From the NCBI GenBank assembly GCA_966211525.1, contig CBIHOZ010000019.1, positions 1-63,597 on the forward strand: a stretch of DNA of 63,597 nt, read 5' to 3'. Source of the stretch: Ohtaekwangia sp966211525. GTDB taxonomy: Bacteria; Bacteroidota; Bacteroidia; Cytophagales; Cyclobacteriaceae. The position numbers were made by a program, and so were the translations under genes. Numbering within the stretch: the stretch's first letter is position 1; each line of letters opens with the position of its first letter. The notes under the pieces were generated by a model. It did not search any database and had not been told where the DNA came from. It was given only the letters and a program-made list of their open reading frames with translations. Shown here piece after piece: positions 8,372 through 17,186 of this stretch.

Positions 8372-8888
8372 AGTCAGATCTGAATATTTTGTCCCATAGT
8401 GCTGAGCTTACACCATAACCACGGTCCGGATCGGAATAGTGATGCTGCATGTGATGCTGCTTTATTTTCTTCATGATGGGGTTCTTGAAATTCAGGTGAT
8501 GCATGGCATAGTGCGATATGTCATATACCAGGTATCCGAGTATAAAGGCTGCAAAAAATCCATTCAGGTATTCAAACGGAAGAAGCCATTGAAACAGAAA
8601 ATAGAAAGCAGTAGCCAACGGTATACTTACTGACGGAGGCATTACCAGGCGCAGGCGATCGTTGGGATAATCATGGTGTACTCCGTGGAAGATGAAGTGC
8701 AGACGAAGTCCCCAGGGCGATTTGGGCACGAAGTGAAATATAAAGCGATGCAGTACATATTCAGTCAATGTCCAGATGAACAAACCACCTGCAAAGCTCG
8801 CGATAAAGGTTAGTATATTATTATGTGCTACTGTAAACGCACGCCATGAGAAGTAGAGAACGACCGGAGTAAATATAAAGATGGGCAC
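8361..8888 (-). CDS. Ceramide fatty-acid 2-hydroxylase (FA2H/Scs7-like), main fragment after an in-frame stop
   Basis: 175 residues are open from a GTG at 8888, but the gene seems to have begun at ATG 8987 (see 8901-8987). The di-iron hydroxylase His boxes are all present: HRFIFH, FHGVHHDYP, HYAMHH and HHMQHHYSD, followed by GVSSALWDKIF. This arrangement is that of the membrane fatty-acid hydroxylases that 2-hydroxylate ceramide acyl chains. No cytochrome b5 domain is fused. The catalytic part is intact, so activity is possible if translation restarts at the weak GTG, 12 bp past the TAA, or reads through. No good ribosome site is seen before the GTG. Confidence 0.8.
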   Translation of the reverse strand: MPIFIFTPVVLYFSWRAFTVAHNNILTFIASFAGGLFIWTLTEYVLHRFIFHFVPKSPWGLRLHFIFHGVHHDYPNDRLRLVMPPSVSIPLATAFYFLFQWLLPFEYLNGFFAAFILGYLVYDISHYAMHHLNFKNPIMKKIKQHHMQHHYSDPDRGYGVSSALWDKIFRSDFEK

Positions 8889-8900
8889 GGAGACACGTAC

Positions 8901-8987
8901 TTACGACAAAGCCTCCATCCAATCTCTATTCAACATGCCAGTTGACTCCTGCGAAATGGAAACAAAATTCTTTTTCATAGCACTCAT
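8901..8987 (-). pseudogene. 5' fragment of the fatty-acid hydroxylase gene, ended by in-frame TAA
   Basis: The ATG at 8987 overlaps the stop of the preceding gene as ATGA, the coupling used elsewhere in this operon. It encodes 28 residues ending ESTGMLNRDWMEALS and then hits TAA at 8903-8901. The codons after it continue in the same frame (VRVSVPIFIFTP) straight into the hydroxylase. In relatives I recall, this stretch reads approximately 'LSKV...VP', so the TAA probably replaces a Lys AAA by one substitution. There is no frameshift. Confidence 0.7.
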
Positions 8988-9541
8988 GGTTTAAACCGTT
9001 CAACAATTTCAACACCCGTGTCCGGATCTACACCTTTTACTTCTGCACAAACTACGTTGGGCAACCAAAACGATCCGCCTTCAATCTGTAAAAAAACGCG
9101 CGACACTTCGATCTTCTTTTTATTGATCACGGCATGAATATGATAGCGGTTGTCTCGTGAAGATTTGGTGAGGTAAAACGGAAGTTTCTTATAGGACACA
9201 AACCGTAATTCATATTTACCGTTTCCAAGATCTTCTGTCTTCAAGCCATACGCGTAGTTGCGCTGTATAAACGATAGCTCTTCCTTCTGTCCTTCTTCCT
9301 GGTAGCGGATCCAATACGGATGTACCGGGTTGTCTGTATCAAGCTGATCTTTCTTTTCGAAATTCAGCGTATACATAATTGTATTGGTATTCGGTGTACG
9401 TTGTATATAGAAGAGCGTATTCTGATCGACCGGCGGAACAGGGAATTTCTCCTGGCCCGTGCAGGTGCATGTTTCTTCCGGTGCTGCCGGTGTTAATGAC
9501 ATAGCACCGACAAAAAACAGACTGATCAAAAAATCCATCAT
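8984..9541 (-). CDS. DUF4833 protein of the inositol-lipid cluster
   Basis: 185 residues with an N-terminal signal-like helix (MMDFLISLFFVGAMSLTPA), then a Cys-rich spot CTCTG and a beta-rich domain. It matches DUF4833 in layout (NTIMYTLNFEKK, HPYWIRYQEEG, YHIHAVI). DUF4833 genes are regular neighbours of inositol-lipid genes in Bacteroidota, but their biochemical role is not known to me. The start lies 3 bp after the phosphatidyltransferase stop, and the stop overlaps the hydroxylase ATG. Being exported, it could act on or carry the inositol lipid in the periplasm (inference). Confidence 0.8.
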   Translation of the reverse strand: MMDFLISLFFVGAMSLTPAAPEETCTCTGQEKFPVPPVDQNTLFYIQRTPNTNTIMYTLNFEKKDQLDTDNPVHPYWIRYQEEGQKEELSFIQRNYAYGLKTEDLGNGKYELRFVSYKKLPFYLTKSSRDNRYHIHAVINKKKIEVSRVFLQIEGGSFWLPNVVCAEVKGVDPDTGVEIVERFKP

Positions 9542-9544
9542 GTC

Positions 9545-10297
9545 TTATTTGTTTTCTTTCAATTCCAGTGAGCGCTTCGCATCACGCAGCCTGTTGATAG
9601 CCGTAATGTTTGTAAGAATCGCCATCACCGTTAATGGTATCGTAAATATTGATATCGTTTCGAATACCTGAAATGGAATACCCGGTATATATAGTTTATA
9701 GTTTCCTCCCAGTATACTCGCAGTTATACCGCATGCAATGGCAGTTACACCTACCGTTACAACGCGTTCCGGACGCTGCATCAGTCCTCCTTTACATTCA
9801 ATGCCTAAACCTTCTGCACGGGCCCGCACATAACTTACCATCATGGAGCCGATCAGTGCTATGAAGGCAAACAATGAACTCAGAAAGTAATGGTGACCGA
9901 TCAGGTAATAACAAATGCCCAGGAACATGATAAGCTCGCTATAGCGGTCGAGCACCGAGTCGTACAACGCTCCGAATGTAGAGCTCATGTTTCCCAAACG
10001 CGCAACCTGTCCATCGAGCATATCGAACAATCCTGCAAACAAGATCAGTCCCCCTGCCCAGCCAACATACGATAAGTCTCCGCGGTTCCCTTCCTCCGCT
10101 CCTATTATGAAAATAACCGCTACGCCTATATTTAATATTAGACCCGTAGTCGTTACTGCGTTCGGTGTAAAACCAATCCTGATCAAAAACTTTACAAACG
10201 GATTGATGACTTTGTAAATGAGTTGTTGCAAAACAACCCGGATCGGTTTTGATTCCATACCTGTATTCTTGAGAGACTTCTGTGCTATATCATCCAT
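9545..10297 (-). CDS. CDP-alcohol phosphatidyltransferase (phosphatidylinositol-phosphate synthase)
   Basis: 250 residues, multi-helix membrane protein. The family motif D-x2-DG-x2-AR-x8-G-x3-D-x3-D is complete in FDMLDGQVARLGNMSSTFGA followed by LYDSVLDR. RPERVV after the fifth helix is typical of inositol-phosphate-using members. Expected reaction: CDP-diacylglycerol plus inositol-3-phosphate gives phosphatidylinositol-3-phosphate and CMP in the inner membrane. The substrate assignment rests on the operon partners: an inositol-phosphate synthase upstream and a PgpA-like phosphatase to remove the phosphate. Spacing is 3 bp from both neighbours. Confidence 0.88.
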   Translation of the reverse strand: MDDIAQKSLKNTGMESKPIRVVLQQLIYKVINPFVKFLIRIGFTPNAVTTTGLILNIGVAVIFIIGAEEGNRGDLSYVGWAGGLILFAGLFDMLDGQVARLGNMSSTFGALYDSVLDRYSELIMFLGICYYLIGHHYFLSSLFAFIALIGSMMVSYVRARAEGLGIECKGGLMQRPERVVTVGVTAIACGITASILGGNYKLYIPGIPFQVFETISIFTIPLTVMAILTNITAINRLRDAKRSLELKENK

Positions 10298-10300
10298 AAA

Positions 10301-12883
10301 CTAAAAATCAAATTTAAATCTTCCGCGTATTCCCCACTTGGCCACTTCGGGATGATCGTAATATGATAATCGTTTCACGAGGTCGAAGCGCAGCAATTTG
10401 AAAATGTTTGCTATACCTATACTCGCTTCCATATACGGCTCTCTGCGCAGCGAATAAGTTGTAGCCACTCCCTCGCTGTTTACCGGGAACAGGAATTGAG
10501 ATGTATTGTATTGCGGGTTATTTTCATTGCGTATACTTCCGTACAATACTTTAAAGGTTGCTACCTCGCGCCACTTCAGCTTCTTGAGCAACGGTATCTT
10601 GTTAAAGATAAATCCGTTGAAGTAGTGATCGAAATTAACACTTACATATTTATCGCTTACAAACTCGAGGAAGTTCATGAGGTTGTATGACTGCAACTGG
10701 TATGAATACGTTTGGTTGGCGCGGTGTATAGCCAATAACGGAAACGGTACTTTACCAAATATATACCCACCCTCCGCTACAATGTCGGTATAGCCGAACT
10801 GTGAAAGGTATACGCGCTTGTATACGTTCAACGCTACGTTCTGGTAATTATACTGACTGTTGAATAATCCTTTTACGCCACCGATGAAACGCAACGTAAA
10901 TATAGGATGGCGGTTCGGAATCGGTATACGATAGGATTTACCCTGGTAGAACTGCTCGGCCGGTGCCCAGCGTAACTCCAGTGAAAGTTCAGTAGTTGTG
11001 AGCTCCTGTATATCGCGTGTTGTCTCACCATCGCGCACCTGGTAGTAGAGTCCACCGGCAGGTGCCTGTTTCCAGTTTTTGAAACCTAACCGATACGAGA
11101 AGTGACTGTCAAATTCATTCAGATAATCTACTGTCCAGATGTCGTTGTACAACCACTTGTCATTTACACCGCGTTTGAATGAAAGCAGGAAGTTATCTTC
11201 TTGCACGAACTGAAGTTCCTGTCCGGGAATTTTTGTATCACGCTGAAAGCTCACCCGTAGTGATTTTACCGGGAATTGCCAAATAGATTTACCGGTGAAA
11301 GAATACGTAGCACCTAAATAATATTTCCACTTCTCATCTTTAAAACCATAGGCACCGTAGGTTTCGAGATATAGTCTCTCACTGAAACGGGTTGTTGTTC
11401 TTCCGCCTACACGAAGCCTGAAACCTTCAACCGGGTTAAAGCTGTAGAATGTGTTTACCGGTCCTAATTCCCACCAGCCAAAGCTTTTATATCCTGCCAG
11501 CAGCAGCGTAGCAATATCCATCGTACGTCTGAATGATGGCATCTTTTGCAGACTGTCTATATTCTGGTATACTTTGGATTCCGCATGTGATAGTGAATCG
11601 TGGCGATGTTCCAGCCAGTACGCTTCACTGGTTTGCGGATCAAGTATAGATGCCGCTGCACCTTCTTCTGCTTCGTAGAAACTATCCTGGCGTGCGCGGT
11701 TTGTAGTAAAGTTTTTATACGATACGAGGCGTTCTCCATATATACCTCCTCTGTCTTTGGACAAGCCGAAGTCTGCACGCATTTTACTTTTCGCTACGTG
11801 GTAACGGTTATCTTCGCCTTTTTCAAAGTCCTGTTGTATATATAGCTCGCGAACCCAATTCAGGTTAATATTTTTGTTTACCGTCATGTCCACTTTCTGC
11901 ACTGCATAATTGCTGTCGAGTGTAACATATAGTTTTCCCTGGAACAGAAAGTCGCCTGCATTGCGCGGCACAAAAACGAGCTCAACCAGTTTGGGTGTTA
12001 CGTCTTTCAACGTATCGGTTATATAGAATTTATAGAATGTAGGGGCCGCATCCGCTATAGGACTCAGAAACTGGTTGGTAAGTATGGTAATGTTATTATC
12101 ATATATATCGATATCGTTATACAGGTAGTTGAGGTATGTGCTCAATCCCTGGTTATCGACATAGTCGTCAAAGCTAACTTTCTGATGCGCCTTCTTGATT
12201 GTCTTTTTCTTCTCAGGAGATTTGCGATAGTATTGATCGTTGATCGTCTCCTGCAGGTATATCGGCAGCAATGCTTTGCCTTCAATGGAAGTGGTGTCTA
12301 CATTATCGAACAGCCATTTATACTTCCGGAATAATTTTCGCTCTTTAAATTTATCAGAAACATTGCTCAGTGACATTTGTAGTTTCTCGTATTCTTCATA
12401 CTCTACAAACTGGTAGTTCTCCATGCGATTCTGTTTTTTGCGATCAATCATTTCGCGCACCAGGTCTACCGCCGGGTTGTTCTTGTTTCTGTACTTTTCT
12501 TTTCTGTTATCAACCGTAACTTCTACTTCGTTCAGTACCGTTGCTTCCGGCTCAAGTCGTATGTTGATCTCGTTTGTCTCACCGGGCTTGATGTTCCGGG
12601 TTATAGTTTTATATCCGATAAAAGAGAATTGCACCTGCGTGTACTGCTCGGGTGAGCTAATTCTATATTTACCTTCGGTATCGGAAACAGAACCTGTTGA
12701 TGTTCCTGCAAAGATCACGTTTACGAATGGCAGCGGGTCTTTCGTTTCTTTATCGATGATTGTTCCGGTAACAACAGTTTGTGCGTGAAGTACCGTTGCG
12801 GCAAGCACAAAAAGTATACTGAGGATCAACCGTTCCCTCCGCTCTATCGCTACCATCATTATCGTGTGTTGAACCAGGTTCAT
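10301..12883 (-). CDS. DUF5686 outer-membrane protein with carboxypeptidase-like regulatory domain
   Basis: 860 residues. A signal peptide ends at VLHAQ (~residue 35). Residues about 36-125 form a CarboxypepD_reg-like beta-sandwich (VVTGTIIDKETKDPLPFVNV), common in Bacteroidota outer-membrane proteins. The rest matches DUF5686: a soluble region to about 450, then alternating strands to a C-terminal Phe (WGIRGRFKFDF), the usual barrel ending. It starts ATGA-overlapped with the GtrA stop and ends 3 bp before the phosphatidyltransferase, so it is inside the lipid operon. That position suggests a role in taking the finished lipid to, or handling it in, the outer membrane (inference). Confidence 0.8.
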   Translation of the reverse strand: MNLVQHTIMMVAIERRERLILSILFVLAATVLHAQTVVTGTIIDKETKDPLPFVNVIFAGTSTGSVSDTEGKYRISSPEQYTQVQFSFIGYKTITRNIKPGETNEINIRLEPEATVLNEVEVTVDNRKEKYRNKNNPAVDLVREMIDRKKQNRMENYQFVEYEEYEKLQMSLSNVSDKFKERKLFRKYKWLFDNVDTTSIEGKALLPIYLQETINDQYYRKSPEKKKTIKKAHQKVSFDDYVDNQGLSTYLNYLYNDIDIYDNNITILTNQFLSPIADAAPTFYKFYITDTLKDVTPKLVELVFVPRNAGDFLFQGKLYVTLDSNYAVQKVDMTVNKNINLNWVRELYIQQDFEKGEDNRYHVAKSKMRADFGLSKDRGGIYGERLVSYKNFTTNRARQDSFYEAEEGAAASILDPQTSEAYWLEHRHDSLSHAESKVYQNIDSLQKMPSFRRTMDIATLLLAGYKSFGWWELGPVNTFYSFNPVEGFRLRVGGRTTTRFSERLYLETYGAYGFKDEKWKYYLGATYSFTGKSIWQFPVKSLRVSFQRDTKIPGQELQFVQEDNFLLSFKRGVNDKWLYNDIWTVDYLNEFDSHFSYRLGFKNWKQAPAGGLYYQVRDGETTRDIQELTTTELSLELRWAPAEQFYQGKSYRIPIPNRHPIFTLRFIGGVKGLFNSQYNYQNVALNVYKRVYLSQFGYTDIVAEGGYIFGKVPFPLLAIHRANQTYSYQLQSYNLMNFLEFVSDKYVSVNFDHYFNGFIFNKIPLLKKLKWREVATFKVLYGSIRNENNPQYNTSQFLFPVNSEGVATTYSLRREPYMEASIGIANIFKLLRFDLVKRLSYYDHPEVAKWGIRGRFKFDF

Positions 12884-13248
12884 TTAAATACAAAATATTT
12901 TTGCAAGGGATACGTGTAAACTATACTTGCCAGCACAGAAGAAGTTACCTTCGATACCAGGTAGTTGATTTTGAGATAGTCGGCAAAGAGATATACCAGG
13001 AAGGTTGTCAGGAATACATATCCGCACCATACCAACGCATATCGAAACACCTGGTGGCCGATGTTTTTTTGTGAATTGAATACCCACCCTCTTCCCACTG
13101 TAAAATGTGTTATTGCACCGGCAGCATTGCCGGTTACACTGGCAACCGTATAGCGCAACGAAAGGACTTCGACACAAAAGACCATAACCAGAGTGTCTAC
13201 CACCCAGGCCAAGAATGATGCGCCCTGCGCTTTTATGAACGTTTGCAT
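12880..13248 (-). CDS. GtrA-family membrane protein
   Basis: 122 residues with four predicted membrane helices and the family features FLAWVVDTLVMVF near the start and VGRGWVFNS in the middle loop. GtrA proteins are small membrane proteins often linked to flipping polyprenyl-linked sugars or to glycosyl transfer. The gene starts 10 bp after the PgpA-like stop and overlaps the DUF5686 start as ATGA. No glycosyltransferase is present in the operon, so here it may help move a lipid or inositol head group across the inner membrane; that is a guess. Confidence 0.82.
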   Translation of the reverse strand: MQTFIKAQGASFLAWVVDTLVMVFCVEVLSLRYTVASVTGNAAGAITHFTVGRGWVFNSQKNIGHQVFRYALVWCGYVFLTTFLVYLFADYLKINYLVSKVTSSVLASIVYTYPLQKYFVFK

Positions 13249-13258
13249 AAGCTTATAG

Positions 13259-13708
13259 CTACAGCGTAAATCTTATCAGCAATTGCATAACGATGTTCGT
13301 ATATATACCGGCCGCTACATCGTCCAGCATCACGCCCCATCCTCCGGAAACAACTTCGAGCTTCCGGATATATAGTGGTTTCAGTATATCAAAAGCACGA
13401 AAGAGTATAAAACTCATCAGTATCGTGCTCCAGGTTAATGGCAGGAATAAAACGCTTACGCACATTCCTGCAATTTCATCTACAACTACACGGCTACTGT
13501 CTTTTCCCCATTCGGGTTCAACACCGTCAGCCGACCATACACCGATGTCTATAATCATCAGTGTTATTAAAAACATTACTATAGGATCAAGCTTCCCATC
13601 GCGAACCAGAAGCAAGGCACCGCAGCATACTGCTGCAGCTACGGTGCCTCCACCTTTCAGGTTACCGATTCCAAAACAGGAAGCGATGATTTTGTGTACG
13701 CTACTCAC
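13259..13708 (-). CDS. PgpA-like phosphatase (probable phosphatidylinositol-phosphate phosphatase)
   Basis: 149 residues, four helices, PgpA family. Signatures are IGNLKGGGTVAAA at the N-terminus, VVVDEIAGM in the middle and MLDDVAAGIYTN near the end, where the acidic residues form the metal site. Classical PgpA dephosphorylates phosphatidylglycerophosphate. In inositol-lipid clusters of Bacteroidota the homologue dephosphorylates phosphatidylinositol phosphate to phosphatidylinositol, which fits this site between inositol-phosphate synthase and phosphatidyltransferase. It overlaps the synthase stop by one base. A housekeeping PgpA role cannot be ruled out from sequence. Confidence 0.85.
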   Translation of the reverse strand: MSSVHKIIASCFGIGNLKGGGTVAAAVCCGALLLVRDGKLDPIVMFLITLMIIDIGVWSADGVEPEWGKDSSRVVVDEIAGMCVSVLFLPLTWSTILMSFILFRAFDILKPLYIRKLEVVSGGWGVMLDDVAAGIYTNIVMQLLIRFTL

Positions 13709-15033
13709 TACAGAGCTTCTACCAGATCCTGATAATAGTCGAGTCCCAAGTGAGTAATAAGATCTTCACCCATCATATGGCGCAGTGTATTCTGCAGTTT
13801 GATAAGCTGCTTGAATATATCATGCTCCGGACGAAGGTCTGGTGCAGTTTGTGGTGACTTGAAGTAGAATGACAACCACTCTTGTATACCACTCATCTCA
13901 GCGCGTTTGGCAAGGTCCATAAACAACGCCAGGTCCAGCACGATCGGAGCAGCCAGGATTGAATCGCGGCAGAGGAAGTTGATCTTGATCTGCATCGGAT
14001 ATCCTAACCAGCCGAAGATGTCGATGTTATCCCAGCTCTCTTTGTTGTCGCCATGCGGAGGATAGTAGTTGATACGAATCTTGTGGTATATATCTCCGTA
14101 AAGTTCAGGGCTCTGCTCAGGTCTGAGTATATCTTCAAGTACACCGAGTTTAGATACTTCTTTTGTTTTGAAGTTATCCGGATCATCGAGTACAAGACCA
14201 TCGCGGTTTCCTAAGATGTTTGTTGAGAACCATCCGCGTATACCGAGTGAACGTGCGTGTAAGCCGGGAGCAAGTATAGTCTTCATCAGGGTCTGACCTG
14301 TTTTGAAATCTTTACCTCCTACCGGTACATTGTTCTCTCTTGCCAGTTCAACCAATGCAGGTATATCGCACGTAAGGTTCGGAGCACCGTTTGCATAGGG
14401 TACGCCCATTTTGATTGCAGCGTATGCATAGATCATACTTGGCGAAATCATCGGGTCGTTGTTACGCAGACCGTCTTCGAAAGCATAAATACTTTGATGT
14501 ACGTCTGTCTCCTCGATATATTTCTCAGTAGATCCGCACCACACCATTACCAGGCGGCTGCAGTTGTTTTTCTTTTTGAAGTCTTCGATGTCCTTCATTA
14601 CGGCAAGCGCAAGGTCATACTTGGTTGCAGCTTCCTTGACGTTGGTACCATCGAGGTTCTTGATATAGGATTTATCGAATACAGCTTTCATCGGTTTTAC
14701 GCGCTCGAGCTCAGGCTTGATAGCCTGTAGTAAACCCAGTTCGAGTACGCGTGCATTTACGGCAGCTTCGTATACGTTGTCTTCATATACATCCCATCCG
14801 CCAAAAACGATATCATTCAAATCTGCCAGCGGCACGAAGTCTTTAATCTTCGGGTAGCGGTTCTCAGTTCTCTTACCCAAACGGATATTGCCGGTTTGTG
14901 TTAATGATCCTACCGGTTGTGCAAGACCTTTCTTTACGGCTTCCACACCTGCAATCATTGTAGTGGCTACGGCCCCAAGTCCGGGAATGAGTACACCTAA
15001 CTTACCGTTAGCATCTTCAATTTGTTTTTTCAT
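13708..15033 (-). CDS. Inositol-3-phosphate synthase
   Basis: 441 residues, the length of prokaryotic and eukaryote-like myo-inositol-1-phosphate synthases. The NAD-binding motif is GVLIPGLGAVATTMIAGVE near the start. NDPMISPSMIYAYAAIKMG, VGGKDFKTGQTLMKT and the segment GNRDGLVLDDPDNFKTKEVS are core motifs with the active-site Lys residues. It isomerises glucose-6-phosphate to inositol-3-phosphate in the cytoplasm and so feeds the phosphatidyltransferase at 9545. It begins 48 bp after the ceramide reductase gene, the largest gap in the operon, so an internal promoter is possible there, though I see no clear one. Confidence 0.95.
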   Translation of the reverse strand: MKKQIEDANGKLGVLIPGLGAVATTMIAGVEAVKKGLAQPVGSLTQTGNIRLGKRTENRYPKIKDFVPLADLNDIVFGGWDVYEDNVYEAAVNARVLELGLLQAIKPELERVKPMKAVFDKSYIKNLDGTNVKEAATKYDLALAVMKDIEDFKKKNNCSRLVMVWCGSTEKYIEETDVHQSIYAFEDGLRNNDPMISPSMIYAYAAIKMGVPYANGAPNLTCDIPALVELARENNVPVGGKDFKTGQTLMKTILAPGLHARSLGIRGWFSTNILGNRDGLVLDDPDNFKTKEVSKLGVLEDILRPEQSPELYGDIYHKIRINYYPPHGDNKESWDNIDIFGWLGYPMQIKINFLCRDSILAAPIVLDLALFMDLAKRAEMSGIQEWLSFYFKSPQTAPDLRPEHDIFKQLIKLQNTLRHMMGEDLITHLGLDYYQDLVEAL

Positions 15034-15081
15034 AATCGTTCACTATAATTTTTTAATACCACCTGTATATATAAAGGCTTT

Positions 15082-16068
15082 TTACAGCCATTTATTTTCT
15101 TTATACCATTGCAAAGTCTCTGCCATGCCGGTTTCCAATGTATACTTCGGCTCAAAGCCTAAGTCGTTTCGGAGTGGTTCAATATTGCATGACCAGTCGA
15201 GAGCAGTTAACTCCGCCAGTTTTTCGCGACTCAATATAGGCGACTTGCCGCTGATAGAGCCTGCACCTTCCTGCAATACAGCGATGGCTTTTGCTACCAC
15301 GAAAGGCAAGTGTAGTTTGATCGTATTCTTTTTCAGAATGCGCTTTACTATCTCGCCAAGCTGGTATCGGTCATAACTCAAACCATCTGCCACGATATAA
15401 CTTTTGTTATTGACAGCACTGGTCAAAGCTTGTATCGACACCGATGCAAGATCTTTCACGTAGATGAAGCTCAACTTCTGGGGTATACGTCCTATATAAG
15501 GTTCAAGCCCTTTGTTAATGACGTTGATCATAATAAATATATCGCGCTCGCGTGGCCCATATACTGCCGTTGGACGCAATGATATTAATGGCAGATCTGT
15601 AAGTTCAGACAGGTATGTTTCGGCTACCAGCTTACTCTTGCCATAGCTTGTAAGCGGGTTGGCCTGATCTTGCTCCGTTATAGGTTTACCCGTTCCGGAT
15701 GGCCCCATGGATGCGAGACTGCTGATAAAGACAAATTTCTTTAATCCTATAGCTGACTCTTGTGCCGCCTGGGCCAGGTTACGGGTATACTCTGCGTTTA
15801 CCTTTACATATTCCGCATAGTCGGCTGCTTTTATAGCACCTGCTGCGTGAATAATGTAGTTGTATTTATTTTCCTGCAGGTTTGCTTCCAATGCATTCCT
15901 GTTTGAAAAATTGAGCGTGGTATAGTGTATCGGCAGATGCTTCAGATGTTCCACCTGGCTTGATGGACGCACCGCTGCATATACGTCAAGACCTTTTTGA
16001 AGAGCCGCTTCGATGAGGTGAAACCCTACAAAGCCGCTGGCTCCTGTTATCAATACACGCTCTTTCAT
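15082..16068 (-). CDS. cerR: NAD-dependent epimerase-like ceramide (3-keto-dihydroceramide) reductase
   Basis: 328 residues, extended short-chain dehydrogenase. The Rossmann motif is GASGFVGFHL at residues 8-17. The catalytic Tyr/Lys sit in TSYGKSK, and the active-site Ser lies in SSLASMGP. The fold family includes sugar epimerases, but the gene overlaps the ceramide-synthase gene by 4 bp and follows it, exactly as the bacterial ceramide reductase CerR is expected to. Expected reaction: NAD(P)H reduction of the 3-keto group of N-acylated 3-ketosphinganine. The gene name is given from family and context, not from a database match. Confidence 0.78.
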   Translation of the reverse strand: MKERVLITGASGFVGFHLIEAALQKGLDVYAAVRPSSQVEHLKHLPIHYTTLNFSNRNALEANLQENKYNYIIHAAGAIKAADYAEYVKVNAEYTRNLAQAAQESAIGLKKFVFISSLASMGPSGTGKPITEQDQANPLTSYGKSKLVAETYLSELTDLPLISLRPTAVYGPRERDIFIMINVINKGLEPYIGRIPQKLSFIYVKDLASVSIQALTSAVNNKSYIVADGLSYDRYQLGEIVKRILKKNTIKLHLPFVVAKAIAVLQEGAGSISGKSPILSREKLAELTALDWSCNIEPLRNDLGFEPKYTLETGMAETLQWYKENKWL

Positions 16069-17186
16069 ATAGCCTTCTCAAAAATCCTGTATCGCTTGTG
16101 CGGTATACCGTTAATTTGCTGAATGGCTTTATTCATCAGTTCGTTATTCTCAAGTACCCACGATGCTTCTGCATGCTCGTACTTTTTCTTCCGGTATGCA
16201 TTAATGATAGAAGCATAAAAACACGCTTCTATACCTGCCTTTCTATACTCTTCTACTACACCGAGTGTAATGATGCGTATGCCGTTTACTTTTTTCAGTC
16301 CGAAAAGCAGTTTGAATAAACCGAATGGCAACAATCTGCCACGCTTCACCTTGATCAGCGCCTGGTTGATGTCAGGCAACGCCAGCGCAAAGCCTATATG
16401 TTTACCATCCTTCTCTGCTACCAGGCAAAAATCTGTATCGAGCACGAGGTTCAGATCTTTGGCCATATAGTTGAACTCCTTCTCCGTCATCGGAACAAAA
16501 CCGAGGTTCTTGTCCCATGCAGAATTATATACCTCACGAATCTTGTCAACTTCTTCCTGAAACTTCTTCTTGTTCACGGAGCGAATTGTGATGCCTCTGT
16601 TCTTCAATCGTTCCGTGAGTACGCTCTGAAGTTTAACAGCCTTATCATTGTAGCCATCTTTACCGAAGTAATAAGCCAGCAGATCAACACGCTTTTTGAA
16701 ATCGAGTTGTTCGAGTAAAGCGTTATAGTACTCTTTGTTATGCGGCATCATAACAAAAGGAGGAGTATCAAAACCTGAAACGAGCATGCCGCACGTTTCA
16801 TTGGTTGAAAAGTTTACCGGGCCGATGAGGCTTGTAGCACCTTTGGCGCGTAGCCACTCCGTTGCTTTATCCAGTAACATGGAAGCAATTTCGCCATCGT
16901 TGATGCAATCAAAGAAGCCAAAAAAGCCGTCTGTAACCTGGTTGAATTTGTTGTGATTATTGTTCAGAATAGCAGCGATTCTTCCTACAACCTTATCGTT
17001 GTTATAGGCGAGGAAAAGCTGTATTTCAGAATGTTCATGAAAGGGATGTTTACCGGGCGTAAGCAGATCGCGCTGTGCGATGAATAATTCCGGAACGTAG
17101 CAGGGGTCATCCGCATAAAGGTCATGCTGAAAATCAATAAAAGCCTTTATGTCTTTTTTGCTGCTGGCAGGAAGAACACGTTTCAT
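16065..17186 (-). CDS. GNAT-like N-acyltransferase, bacterial ceramide synthase (YghO family)
   Basis: 373 residues. The N-terminal part (HDLYADDPCYVPELF, then LLTPGKHPF) and the segment GPVNFSTNETCGMLVSGFDT are hallmarks of the YghO family, to which the bacterial ceramide synthase characterised in Caulobacter belongs. The C-terminal half holds a GNAT-like acyl-CoA fold (IRIITLGVVEEYRKAGIEAC). It should transfer an acyl group to the amine of 3-ketosphinganine. It overlaps serine palmitoyltransferase upstream and the reductase downstream by 4 bp each, so gene order follows reaction order. Acyl donor (CoA or ACP) cannot be told. Confidence 0.82.
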   Translation of the reverse strand: MKRVLPASSKKDIKAFIDFQHDLYADDPCYVPELFIAQRDLLTPGKHPFHEHSEIQLFLAYNNDKVVGRIAAILNNNHNKFNQVTDGFFGFFDCINDGEIASMLLDKATEWLRAKGATSLIGPVNFSTNETCGMLVSGFDTPPFVMMPHNKEYYNALLEQLDFKKRVDLLAYYFGKDGYNDKAVKLQSVLTERLKNRGITIRSVNKKKFQEEVDKIREVYNSAWDKNLGFVPMTEKEFNYMAKDLNLVLDTDFCLVAEKDGKHIGFALALPDINQALIKVKRGRLLPFGLFKLLFGLKKVNGIRIITLGVVEEYRKAGIEACFYASIINAYRKKKYEHAEASWVLENNELMNKAIQQINGIPHKRYRIFEKAI

